Shown here: positions 12,884 to 23,982 of the stretch, piece by piece
Layout of the letters: every line of letters begins with the position of its first letter
Numbering within the stretch: position 1 is the stretch's first letter
Assembly (NCBI GenBank): GCA_029844215.1
Contig: CM056725.1
Span: 38,222,485-38,286,484, forward strand
Source of the DNA: Przewalskia tangutica
Taxonomy: Eukaryota > Streptophyta > Magnoliopsida > Solanales > Solanaceae
Direction of reading: 5' to 3'
Length of the DNA stretch: 64,000 nt
Made by a program: the position numbers and the translations under genes
The notes under the pieces: generated by a model
Databases searched by the model: none
What the model was told of the DNA's origin: nothing
What the model saw: only the letters and a program-made list of their open reading frames with translations

Positions 12884-13066
12884 TTATCTGCATGAAGCTT
12901 CTGCTGACTCTAAGCTTACTAATAATCTTTCTCGGATAAGCTTCGCCTTATCCTCAGCCCGCTGAATCAAGTCTGGACCAAATAACCGAACCTCGTCTAT
13001 GTCGAACCCACCAACCGGCGATCTACACTTTCTTACATACAAGGCCTCATACAGGGCCATCCGAAT
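12884..13066 (-). pseudogene. Element B: integrase C-terminal fragment
   Basis: The - strand reads MALYEALYVRKCRSPVG then a stretch ending LIRERLLVSLESAEASCR, which matches the part of plant Ty3/gypsy integrase between the catalytic core and the GPY/F module. The GPY/F module and any chromodomain are absent: the frame ends near 12884 and the polypurine region follows within 170 bp. The upstream side is cut at 13066 by N1 and continues at 22738. Element A has the same end point, so the deletion predates both insertions. Confidence 0.8.
13062..13066. repeat. Target-site duplication of N1, left
   Basis: CGAAT immediately left of N1, matching 22733-22737 immediately right of it. The flanks join into one integrase gene when N1 is removed. 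Confidence 0.9.
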
Positions 13067-13869
13067 TATCACGACCCGAACCCGGGCCCGTGAATGGTGC
13101 CTTACCCCGGGCACCCCAGTAGTCATACATCAGAGAAAATCAGCGGAACATAAATCAATAACGTAAAATAACAGTATAAACAATAACTCAGGAAACTTGC
13201 CTTCGGCATATATATATAAACAACAACTCTTTCAACTCAATAGCTTTAATCTTTTTACAAACCCCCGCCACAACGATTACTGCACCTCTATGAATGATAT
13301 GATAACAACGACGGACAGTGGCTCGCCATACCCCGAATGTAAGCACCTACAACAACAGGGACTATACGAAGATAAGCCTCGAGGAACGGAGCTTCCAAAC
13401 GCTGAATCGTGACCCTAAGAGCGAGGATCAACGATCGTGTACCTTTACTCGCGCATGAACGCAGCCCCGGGCGAGGTCGATAACAAAAATTTAGTATGTG
13501 AAATCAAAATATCAGTAAATGAAATCATAGTAGTCTATACAAAGCGGAGACATGTATGATAACCAAACTACGATTCACAATAAATAAGCGATATATCAAG
13601 TCGGGACTCACGCCTCAAAGTCATCACTCAAATATAAATATGGGTCTCACGCCCACAACATCAATCATGCCCGCGAATACCTTCCTCATCGGCAGCCTAT
13701 GATATATAAAAGCACCAGAGATACACATGAACACGAGTCCCACTGTGTCATAATAAAACCGTCTGGGTAAGTATGAAGGCATAGCCGACTACTAAAACGC
13801 ACTGCACCAACAAGGTCATAAATCAGATCATGAAATCTGTAGGCCGTCACATGATCAAAGCCGCCACTC

Positions 13870-14145
13870 GCCCGCAGATCTAATGCGCGTCTTAGCCCCG
13901 AACTCCCCGCAGCCGCATAGGCCACCCAATGGCCCGCATGAGGTATTCCCGCATCGAGGGTAGCTACTCCCAAGATCCGCCTCGACTTCGCAGCCGCGTG
14001 GCCACATGCACCGCATGCCCATAAAGGACGCAAACTAACTCGAACTCGTAGCTCCGCATAGGCCCCTGGGACCCGCATGAGGTATTCTCGAATCATAGGT
14101 CACTAGACCCGCCTGAGTCTACCCCGCATCGGAGGGCAGCTTAAC
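13870..14145 (+). repeat. CCCGCATGAGG-type repeat block in N1 LTR
   Basis: Two loose repeats about 130-145 bp apart, each with CCGCATAGGCC, CCCGCATGAGGTATTC and a following GTAGC or TAGGTC segment. It occupies the position that other LTR subfamilies fill with different minisatellites. Copies are also at about 20040-20315 and 60535-60800. Confidence 0.65.
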
Positions 14146-16146
14146 CTCCGGAAAAGTCAAGGTGAGTGGTATAATACCAACATAACGGCTGATAGTCAAA
14201 CAACTTTAAGCGCAGTCGAGGGGAAAACCCCTTTACACTAACATCACAAGATACTAACACACGTAGCATCCTAGCACATTTACTTATCTATCAACAAGAA
14301 AGTATTACAAGGCTATCACAAACCAACACAATCAAGTTATACACACAAGGTACTTTCTACTATATGTCAACATGTTCGGGTTTCTATCCCCAAAGTACTT
14401 CATACATTAACTTTTTTAAAAGATACGTTACTTTCACAAAAGTCACACAATACCCGTAGTATATGCAAATAGAGTGATTATCTTTTGAAGTAAATCAAAA
14501 CACTTATCTTTGTAAAATCAAGTAACAACATTATTATCCAAACGTCCAAGTTTGCCTAATTTCAAATGTTCACGTTTCTTATTTTAGAAAGGTTTCGTAG
14601 TTCATAGTCTTATTCATTTAAGAATATAATTCTCTTTTAAACCATCTGAGAAACATAAGCCTTATGTGTGAGTAGGATATTCTTGTTTATAACAATCTTA
14701 TTACAGCAGCCATGATCTAGGAAATATCATTTTGTCTCATCTTAGCTTCTATGCAGATGGAAGTTTCTACTGGTTTTAATAATACTAAATCTGTCAAAAC
14801 ATTTCCTTTTATTAACGCTGCAGTGGTCTGTCGATACACATTCTGATTTCCGAAATCAGTAAAACATTCTTAAGCCGTTATACCTAACTTTCCATAAAGC
14901 TAGTATAACTCTTAAGTTTTCAAAAACCAAGTATTACTCCTTCTTTCAAAATGATTCAAAAATCTTTTGATATACTTCAAGTTCTTTATTAACACATAAC
15001 AAGCCAGTTATAGTTCAGATCAGTTACCTTTTAAAAAAACACAAGTATTTTCTTACCAACATAAAGCTGTTATAACCAACTTCCCATAAAGCCGTTATAA
15101 CACTTTATGTTTTAAACCAATCAAATACATTTAGCACATGACGCTCACCGTACTACATAGTTCACACATATCATGCTAGAAGAGATAGGAAGAGGTTCAC
15201 ATACCTCGCGACGAGTATCGACTAATAGCAAACGCTCAAGTACCTCCAACCGTCGGCTACTCCTTAAGCCAAGTAGATCGCGCCATACGTAGTACTTCAA
15301 CCTATAAGGCCACAAGGCGCTTATTAACATTTAGGTCTAATCGTAGAACATTCTACAGAAAATTCGGCAGCACCTCCCCCCCCCCCCCGCAACAGCGTAA
15401 ATCTCCTCCTCTATCGGGGCCGGCTACCAAGCCAACCGGGGTTATACGCCTAATCCGGACGTGCACAATTCTACCTCACGTAAAAGCTACACAAGTCATC
15501 AGAATACACCCTATGTAAAAACAATCAAGATTTTCTTTCGAAAAGGTTTCTTATTATTCAGGCTTAAGTCAAAAGACATTGCCGACAACAACGTTCAGTT
15601 CTATATATAGTATACTTCAACTATATAGTCTAACAATCATGTAATTTCCAATTACAATAGAGGGACAAGATATTTACCTCGATAAGCCCATAATTATCCG
15701 AGTTTAAATGTCGATCCTGAGCAAGGTTTAGCTCCTACTCAAGGCTCAGACCGCTCCAAACAACCCTTAGAAGTTCTAACCAACTTCTACTTATTACTCC
15801 AACTAACTATGGAGATTTTCCTTAGGGTTTCGGTTTTGCGACTGACGGGAAGTATGATAGTATAACTGGGCTTTTTGTATAGGTATAACCTTAGAATACT
15901 ACAAGGTATACGGCTAAGGTAATTTGGGCATTATAACAATACTTTTGAGAGTATTTCTACCAAGAGGGGGGGGGGTATTATACCAAAACAGCTAGGCTAG
16001 GGGGTACCCACGGCTAGCACCCCAAGGAGTGGGAGGGCTCTCGCCAGGGGAGGAAGCTCTCACCGAACTCAACACAAGGGGAGGGAGGAGGATTTAACAC
16101 TTAGAAATATTTTAGGAATGGATGAAGAAGTCATCAAAGAGGGGGG

Positions 16147-16154
16147 TATTTATA
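16147..16154 (-). promoter_or_regulatory. N1 3' LTR TATA box
   Basis: TATAAATA on the - strand in the CCTATAAATACCCCCC context, about 410 nt inside the LTR start. The R and U5 parts downstream would make a leader of roughly 3 kb before the primer site. Confidence 0.65.
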
Positions 16155-16560
16155 GGTCTAGCAAAGGCCAACCAATGGCCAAGATCTTGCCAAGTGCAAG
16201 GCAAGTGTAGGGCCAAGATCTTGCCAAGTGCACCTTATCCATCTACCACAAAATATCCTACCTACTACTTGACAAAATAGTCACCATTTCGTCCAAGACA
16301 ACCGCCATTAACGTGCTCAATTGAGCGGTTGAAATGTGTCGCCCTCTGGTTGGTCCAAATTGTTCCGTCTCTCGTAAAAATCCGAAAAAATTAAAAATGA
16401 CATCGCCGTATTTTACCCTACGAAAGCTGTGGAAACGTTTCGTCTAAAAACGACTCTAAACGGGTGTTGTGAACAAAAATAATTCGGCCAAGCCACTTTA
16501 AACTTCAAAATTTTCTACGTACGTCCTTACGTACATACTCTGGAAATACGGGGTATAACA

Positions 16561-16595
16561 TTCTCCCCTCCTTAGAAACATTCGTCCCGAATGTT
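16561..16595 (-). promoter_or_regulatory. N1 polypurine tract and inverted repeat
   Basis: TAAGGAGGGGAGAA on the - strand borders the 3' LTR. AACATTCG (16577-16584) and CGAATGTT (16588-16595) form the adjoining inverted repeat with a 3-nt spacer. Confidence 0.85.
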
Positions 16596-16845
16596 CCTTC
16601 TAAGTCTCAAAACAAACGCGCGCCGGTATAGTCCTCACTGCTATACTTACGAAAAACAATCCTGCCACGCATGGCTACAGAAACACCCGTGCAAAATACC
16701 TCCATCCAAGTCCACGAGGAAACACCTCTAACATTACCACAAACACCTCTCTCCGGGGTCTAAAATATACTTCCTTCGCACCTTATAAAAGAAATGATCA
16801 CAACTATGCTCGCCATACATGCTCGCTTCTCCCTTTACTCGTTGT

Positions 16846-16934
16846 GATACCACCTTTGTCACTTTGCCGCGAGGTTCTAGTGTCACTCCGGCGACCCAAC
16901 AAATGGTACCGGACTGCATGCGATCCCTGAGGTT
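16846..16934 (-). mobile_element. 89-bp inserted fragment with 5-bp target duplication (N1)
   Basis: This segment starts GATACCACC and is flanked by GTTGT (16841-16845) and GTCGT (16935-16939). Element E has the empty site (TTACTCGCCGTAC near 33190). On the - strand it ends GTGACAAAGGTGGTATC, which is the arrangement of an LTR end followed by a Met primer site, but the rest is unlike the LTRs here. Its 76-bp core is identical to 47710-47785. Confidence 0.65.
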
Positions 16935-17842
16935 GTCGTACACTCGAACTCTTACCACATTTACATCGCCGGTTTCCAAAACTCGGGGTTACTATTTCTA
17001 ACGTGGTCATCATTAAAAGGGATCACTCTGGATGGATCTCTGATACTTTCCCGATCATATCAATACGAAAGACCGGACGTACTGCCTCCTAAGTCGGACG
17101 ACAAAAGCTAACATATAGGCAACCCGCCTATTCTTCACATGAACTCAAAGCGGCCCAAAGTAACTCGCTAAGTTCCTCTATTTTCCAAAACTCGTCACCC
17201 AACCCGGTGGTACTTTCAAGAAGACCGACCGTCAACCTGAACTCTAAGCGTCGTCGCCGATTATCCGCACGATTTCTCTGAGCTGCCAGAACCTCTTCTA
17301 GACAAGCTTTACCCTATCCACAGTCTGCTGGAACAAGCCTGAACCAACTATCTGAATCTTGCCAACATCGAACCAATCGACCGGCAACTTACACTTCCGC
17401 CCCTACAAGGCCTCATAAGGCGACATTCGAAAACTGAAATGGTAGCCTAAACACTCCCTCCACAGGAGACAACAATCCCCACAACTACCTCTGAAATACA
17501 CACACTGGCCCGAGGGCGAATGCGATTCTGAGACTCACCTGAGTTCCTAACCTTGCCTGGTAAAACCTCCAGAAAAAGAAGCAGCCGTAACCTGGGCTCC
17601 ACTGTCTGTCTTAAGGTGTAGGTAGGCACCTCGTGCAGCCCTACAACCTTTCTGATGTAACCTCACGCATAACCCTCTGCCGAGTAAACGGTCCTTGCTA
17701 GAAGACAAGATGGCTGACCTCCTCGCCCGACCATCGGTCGAATCGTCCACGAATTGCATTGGTTAACTAAACTCGCCTAACACCTCGTGACCCTACCACA
17801 AGGCGGGACCACCACAACCGACCCCACCACCAAACATGCCGC

Positions 17843-17870
17843 GGGTTGACCCGCAACGTGGCCTCAACCC
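17843..17870 (-). ncRNA. Predicted RNA stem-loop in N1 internal module
   Basis: Arms GGGTTGA (17843-17849) and TCAACCC (17864-17870) pair around a 14-nt loop, and the sense transcript forms the same hairpin. The homologous place in N3 and N2 has GGGTTGG / CCAACCC, a paired change that keeps the stem. This is a structural element of the retroelement RNA, not a separate gene; a role in packaging or dimerisation is only a guess. Confidence 0.5.
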
Positions 17871-18336
17871 GACCCGCAACGCCGCTAAACGCTAGCTCCA
17901 AGGAAAACTCTTACTAATCACGTTTCGAAAACCTAGCGGTCTTCTTAGCTCAACTACCCTCTTTCATTCCACACTACTAGGGACCTATCCCAAACATAGC
18001 TCACGTGCACTAGGCACTCCTATAAGGGTCAAACATAAACATACGTCTTTTACTCGAGATGGCCTTACCTCTAAGGTCTCTACGTATAAAACTCTAAGGC
18101 TCACACCTTCTCTATCCCCCCAAATCTTTCTTGGTTAACTAACCAAGATTTCTAATCACAAAAAATACTCATGTTATCTGAACATAACACTTAAGGTATA
18201 CTCACCTTATCACGTATACAAAGCTCTGAGGGTTAAAGATATACTGACCCATCGCTTCACTCCCTTAGTCGTTTAATCAAACTCGCCTGTAGGCGATAGC
18301 TAAGGAAGATGACAAACTACCCACCGATCCTGAAGG

Positions 18337-19063
18337 CTAAGTCCTCCCGCAAGGACACTCTTTCGACATCAGACCCTGACGGTCATAGGTACAACAAGTA
18401 CCAACTAAAAGACGACATTCCACGATGACGTGCACACCGTGAACACCGAAAAAAAACTGAATCGGATGGCCGGAACCTTCGCGTGATCGTGAACCTAAGC
18501 TCGAGCTCACCAACTCCTGCATACCCCGAACGCCCCGAACCTCGCGAGGAACTTTCGCGACCGTGGATGTGCATAATCTAATCTGGCGAGGTGACTCGAC
18601 TCGAAAGTTACCAAAGGACCTTGCTGCTCTGGCCCTCTTCTGCTGTCCTTCGTTAACCCGTCGATCTCTACGTTTCTCGGCCTGCTACACATAAGCCCAT
18701 ACACAGGCCATGCCCAAGCCTAACTGAAGAATTACTCTCGCACAACCCTCTCTTAGATAGTCATCAAGACTCGCGGTACATCGGTATACTCTCTGGTAGC
18801 CAAATCCATAGCTAGTAACAGGGTCGTCTCTTTGCAATCTATATTCATTGTTCTCGGTCGTGGAACTGAAGGTTCAAATATCATGGCCGCAGTAGGAAAT
18901 GTCGCCGCCGTGCTAAACTCTGCTGGGGCTAGTGACGTCGCAAAACTCCCCGAATGAAGCACCACCCCAGGTGATGATTGGGCCTGTGCCCTCATAACCC
19001 TCAGAACTCTACTCAGCCTCCTCGGCTTGCCTCCCGGGCTCGGGTTTGGCCTACGCGAGGCAT
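18337..19063 (-). pseudogene. N1 gag remnant
   Basis: The likely original start ATG is at 19063-19061 (reads MPR.., the same place as in N2, N3, E and C). The frame shifts repeatedly. A recognisable stretch at 18704-18507 (RGPEQQGPLVTFESSHLARL) matches gag C-terminal sequence of N3 (EQRGPLVTFEVDASADL). The zinc knuckle at 18396-18355 reads CCTYDRQGLMSKEC: first and last Cys remain, the second Cys is Asp and the His is Leu. The capsid core is not recognisable, and the start-to-knuckle distance is shorter than in N3. Function is lost. Confidence 0.6.
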
Positions 19064-19247
19064 AGCGGTAAGGAAAGAAATACGTTAGAGGTCCAACTTA
19101 CAACACACTCTAAGGCACGATCTCGAGTGAGAAGAGTAGAAACCAATCCTAAATATCCTATAGCCTCACGATTATTGATGGTGCACAACACACCGATAAT
19201 CAAGACTCTATCGATACGGTCTCAGAGACACTTTCCGAGGATTAACT

Positions 19248-19259
19248 GCTCTGATACCA
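19248..19259 (-). promoter_or_regulatory. N1 primer-binding site (tRNA-iMet)
   Basis: TGGTATCAGAGC on the - strand, four bases from the 5' LTR end at 19264. Confidence 0.92.
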
Positions 19260-19263
19260 CTTT

Positions 19264-22200
19264 TGTCACGACCCGAACCCGGGCCCGTGACTGGTGCCTT
19301 ACCCCGGGCACCCCAGTAGTCATACATCAGAGAAAATCAGCGAAACATAAATCAATAACGTAAAATAACAGAAGTATAAACAACAACTCTTTCAACCTGA
19401 ACAGTTTAATCCTTTTTACAAACCCTGCCCACAACGATTTCATGCACTTACGAATGATATGATAACAACGACGGACAGGGGCTCGCCATACCCCGAATGT
19501 AAGCACCTACAACAACAGGGACTATACGAAGATAAGCCTCGGAGGAACGGAGCTTCCCAAACGCTGAATCGTGACCCTAAGAGCGAGGATCAACGATCGT
19601 GTACCTTTACCGCGGCATGAACGCACTTCGGGCGAGGTCGATAACAGTACCGAGTATGTGAAATCAAAATATCAGAATGAAATCATAGTAGTCTATACAA
19701 AGCAGAGACATGTATGATAACCAAACTACGATTCACAATAAATAAGCGATATATCAAGTCGTGACTCACGCCCTCAAAGTCATCACTCAAATATAAACAT
19801 GGGTCTCACGCCCACAACATCAATCATGCCCGCGGAATACCTTCCTCACTGCCGGCAGTCTATGATATATAAAAGCACCCAGAGATACACATGAACACCA
19901 GGTCCCACCTGTGTCATAATAAAACCGTACGGGGTAAGTATGAAGGCATAGCCGACTACTAAAACCCACCGTACCAACAAGGTCATAAATCAGATCATGA
20001 AATCTGTCTAGACCGTCACATGATCAAAGCTGGCCACTCGCCCGCAGTATCTAATGTGCGCGTCTTAGCCCTGGAACTCCCCGCAGCTCCGCATAGGCCA
20101 CTCCAATGGCCCGCATGAGGTATTCCCCGCATCGAGGGTAGCTACTCCCCGGCATCCGCCTGGACTTCGCAGTCCGCATGGCCACATAGACCGCGTGCCC
20201 ATAAAAGACGCAAACTAACACGGAACTCTCGTAGCTCGCATAGGCCCACAGGACCCGCGTGAGGTATTCTCGAATCATAGGTCACTAGACCCGCTGAGTC
20301 TACCCCAGACGGAGGCGCCAACCTCCGAAAAGTCAAGGTGAGTGGTATAATACCAACATAACGGCTGATAGTCAAACAACTTTAAGCGCAGTCGAGGGGA
20401 AAACCCCTTTACACTAACATCACAAGATACTAACACACGTAGCATCCTAGCACATTTACTTATCTATCAATAAGAAAGTATTACAAGGCTATCACAAACC
20501 AACACAATCAAGTTATACACAAGGTACTTTCTACTATATGTCAACATGTTCGGTTTCTATCCCCAAAGTACTTCATACATTAACTTTTTAAAAGATACGT
20601 TACTTCACAAAAGTCACACAATACCCGTAGTATATGCAAATAGAGTGATTATCTTTGAAGTAAATCAAAACACTTATCTTTGTAAAATCAAGTAACAACA
20701 TTATTATCCAAACGTCCAAGTTTGCCTAATTTCAAATGTTCACGTTTCTTATTTTAGAAAGGTTTCGTAGTTCATAGTCTTATTCATTTAAGAATATAAT
20801 TCTCTTTTAAACTATCTGAGAAACATAAGCCTTATGTGTGAGTAGGATATTCTTGTTTATAACAATCTTATTACAGCAGCCATGATCTAGGAAATATCAT
20901 TTTGTCTCATCTTAGCTTCTATGCAGATGGAAGTTTCTACTGGTTTTAATAATACTAAATCTATCAAAACATTTCCTTTTATTAACGCTGCAGTGGTCTG
21001 TCGATACACATTCTGATTTCCGAAATCAGTAAAACATTCTTAAGCCGTTATACCTAACTTTCCATAAAGCTAGTATAACTCTTAAGTTTTCAAAAACCAA
21101 GTATTACTCCTTCTTTCAAAATGATTCAAAAATCTTTTGATATACTTCAAGTTCTTTATTAACACATAACAAGCCAGTTATAGTTCAGATCAGTTACCTT
21201 TTAAAAAAAACACAAGTATTTCCTTACCAACATAAAGCTGTTATAACCAACTTCCCATAAAGCCGTTATAACACTTTATGTTTTAAACCAATCAAATACA
21301 TTCAGCACATGTACGTCTACCGTACTACATAGTTCACACATATCATGCTAGAAGAGATAGGAAGAGGTTCACATACCTCGCGACGAGTATCGACTAATAG
21401 CAAAACGCTCCAAGTACCTCCAACCGTCGGCTACTCCTTAAGCCAAGTAGATCGCGCCATACGTAGTACTTCAACCTATAAGGCCACAAGGCGCTTATTA
21501 ACATTTAGGTCTAATCGTAGAACATTCTACAGAAAATTCGCAAAGACCACCCCCCGCAATGCAGAAATCTCCTCCTCTATCGGGCCGCTACCAAGCCAAC
21601 CGGGGTTATACGCCTAACTGACGTGCACAATTCTACCTCACGTAAAAGCTACACAAGTCTCATCAGAATACAGTCCTATGTAAAAACAGTTCGATTTTCT
21701 TTCAAAAGGTTTCTTATTATTCAGCTTAAGTCAAAAGACATTCACGACAACAACGTTCAGTTCTATATATAGTATACTTCAACTATATAGTCTAACAATC
21801 ATGTAATTTCCAATTACAATAGAGGACAAGATATTTACCTCGATAAGCCCATAATTATCCGAGTTTAAATGTCGATCCCGAGCAAGGTTTAGCTCCTACT
21901 CAAGCGCCCGACTCCGCCTCCAAACAACCCTTAGAAGTTCTAACCAACTTCTACTTATTACTCCAACTAACTATGGAGATTTTCCTTAGGGTTTTGGTTT
22001 TCGATCGACGGAAGTATGATAGTATAATCAAGGCGTTTTGTATAGGTATAACCTTAGAATACTACAAGGTATACGGCTAAGGTAATTTGGGCATTATAAC
22101 AATACTTTTGAGAGTATTTCTACCAAGAGGGGGGGGTATTATACGAAAACAACTAGGCTAGGGGGGGGGGGGTACCCCACGGCTAGCACCCCAAGGAGGG

Positions 22201-22732
22201 GGGAGGGCTCTCGCCATGGGAGGGGGAAGCTCTCACGAACTCAACACAAGGGGAGGGAGGAGGATTTAACACTTAGAAATATTTTAGGAATGGATGAAGA
22301 AGTCATCAAAGAGGGGGGTATTTATAGGTCTAGCAAAGGCCAACCAATGGCCAAGATCTTGCCAAGTGCAAGGCAAGTGTAGGGCCAAGATCTTGCCAAG
22401 TGCACCTTATCCATCTACCACAAAATATCCTACCTACTACTTGACAAAATAGTCACCATTTCGTCCAAGCCAACCGCCCACAACGTGCTCCAATGAGAGG
22501 GTGACAAATGTTGCCCTCTCGTTGGTCCAAAATGTTCCGTCTCTCGGAAAAATCCGCAAAAATTAAAAATGACATAGCCGTAATTTACCCTACGAAAGCT
22601 GTGGAAACGTTTCGTCGAAAAACGACTCTAAACGGGTGTTGTGAACAAAAATAATTCGTCCAAGCCACTTTAAACTTCAAAATTTTCTACGTACGTCCTT
22701 ACGTACATACTCTGGAAATACGGGGTATAACA
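19264..22732 (-). repeat. N1 5' LTR
   Basis: 3469 bp from TGTCACGACCCGAACCCGGG to ACGGGGTATAACA. It is colinear with 13067-16560. Many differences between the two are at CTG/CAG/CCG triplets; outside those they are close to identical by eye. Confidence 0.92.
22319..22326 (-). promoter_or_regulatory. N1 5' LTR TATA box
   Basis: TATAAATA on the - strand, same context and distance from the LTR start as in the partner LTR. This copy would drive the element's genomic transcript. Confidence 0.65.
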
Positions 22733-22737
22733 CGAAT
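22733..22737. repeat. Target-site duplication of N1, right
   Basis: CGAAT, second copy, followed by ACTGGAAGGG which continues element B exactly as in the uninterrupted element A at 3361. Confidence 0.9.
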
Positions 22738-23982
22738 ACTGGAAGGGTATCTGTTATCGTACGTAACTCAACAAGAGGCAAATAACCTTCCCGGCTATCC
22801 CTGAAATCAATAACACAGGCCCGCTACCTATCCCTAAATGCCTGGATAGTACGCTCTGCATGTCTGTCGGTCTGAGGGTGTAATGCAACACTGAGACTCA
22901 CCTGTGTCCCTAAAACCCTTCTGAAAAACCTCCAAAAGTTATCTGTAATCGAGCTCATCTGTCTGACATCATAAACGTAGGGACCCCGTGCAGTCTCACA
23001 ATCCCCCTGCTATAAAAGCTAGCACGAACCTCAGTCGAGTAAGTGGTCTTAACCGGAAGAACACGGCTGGTTTCGTCAGCCTATCTACCATGACCCCCCA
23101 GGGAGTCGCACTTCCTCTGAGTACGATGCCACCCCGTAACAAGATCCATTTTAAACATCGCCCATGTCTAAGTCGGGGTCTAAATCGCCTGTAATAGCCC
23201 ACTGGGCTTCTGGTGTTCAACCATGACCTGCTACTAATTCGGATATTAAGCAACAACTATGCTACGTCCCTTTTCCGGTCATCTAACCCATACATACATC
23301 TGAGGTCACGACACAACTTAGTCGACCCCGTACAATTTGAGCAATAAGCACTGTATGCCTCCCCTAAAACCTGCTGACTAGTCCTACAGCACCGGGTATA
23401 CACAATCTATCCTCATATCACAGCACCTCATCCGGTGCTACTCAAACAGGCTCTTCTCCTCTCGGAGAGTCGTATCTCGATACCGTATCATAACTGGATC
23501 CTCATACTGTCGCCTCTTTACCTCATCAACGACGGAAGACTCGGCAACCTCTCAAATCTAAACTTCATTAACCTTGGAAACAAATAATCGAACCCCTAGG
23601 CTCGGTAACTGAAGAATCTCACGGACCACGTCCAGTCTATCTAGCTGCCTAACTGGCATACTACCCTTAGATCCGCGACTAAGAGTATCTTTAATCGCTC
23701 GCTTCCCTGGGTGGTATAGGATATCGATATCACAATCCTTGAATAACTCTAACCACCGTCGCTGTCGCAAATGCTACTACCTCTGTCTGAAGGTATACCG
23801 GAGGCTTCTGTGGTCGGCACAAATATCCACATGAATTCTATACACACGTTATGCCCCCAAATCTATAAGGCATGATTTAATTGCCGCCAGCTCTAACTCG
23901 GAAGTGGCGTAATTTCCTTTCCTGCTTCCCTAACTGCCGGGAAAACATAGGCTCTATCCTTATCGTCATACAAGACACAACC
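22738..23982 (-). pseudogene. Element B: RNase H and integrase remnant
   Basis: In - strand order, 23960-23780 has RNase H with SELELAA. Then 23770-23558 is one open stretch with RQRRWLELFKD and DILYHPGK, the conserved end of Ty3/gypsy RNase H. Next, 23440-23200 has the integrase N-terminal region (TKLYRDLR and, in another frame, EHQKPSGLLQ), 23110-23080 has VMVDRLTKPA of the core, and about 22955-23000 has VRLHGVPTFMMSDR with a catalytic Asp. The stretch RACVIDF-like near 22800 leads to the N1 insertion point. Frameshifts and stops break the frame several times. C interrupts it at 23982, just upstream of RNase H. Confidence 0.8.

Larger units (their letters stand above)
13067..16560 (-). repeat. 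N1 3' LTR
   Basis: 3494 bp, from TATCACGACCCG (sense 3' end) to ACGGGGTATAACA. It contains a CCCGCATGAGG-type repeat block (13870-14145), a strongly conserved block (14640-14870), a splice-donor-like motif at 15198-15208, a run of C at 15377-15387 and the TATA box. The C run is absent from the equivalent place in the other LTR of N1 (21548-21554), so its length is variable or misread. Confidence 0.92.
16596..18336 (-). other. N1 non-coding internal module
   Basis: About 1.7 kb between the polypurine tract and gag without a recognisable protein on either strand. It is homologous to the same interval of N3 (47579-48600), N5 (63250-64000), E (32960-34100) and N2 (39300-40030). It includes a TGCCAC..TGGC(C) motif near 16667, the 89-bp insertion at 16846-16934 and the stem-loop at 17843-17870. 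Its conservation across gag-only elements suggests a cis function, but that is inference. Confidence 0.65.
13067..22732 (-). mobile_element. N1: complete non-autonomous Ty3/gypsy element (LARD-like)
   Basis: This 9666-bp element has two LTRs of 3494 and 3469 bp, a 2703-bp internal region, a polypurine tract and an initiator-Met primer site, flanked by the perfect 5-bp duplication CGAAT. The internal region holds only a decayed gag and a non-coding module; no protease, RT, RNase H or integrase is present. LTRs longer than the internal region, with no pol, fit the LARD class of large retrotransposon derivatives. It would need enzymes supplied in trans. The terminal dinucleotide at 13067 is TA instead of TG. 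Confidence 0.92.
9733..23982 (-). mobile_element. Element B (left part), split by N1
   Basis: This is a Ty3/gypsy element inserted in the 5' LTR of A. Visible parts are the 3' LTR (9733-12717), the polypurine tract, an integrase end (12884-13066), then, after N1, the integrase core and RNase H (22738-23982), where C interrupts it. The remainder (start of pol, gag, 5' LTR) is beyond the right edge of the window. B belongs to the same subfamily as A: both LTRs and the integrase truncation match. Confidence 0.8.
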
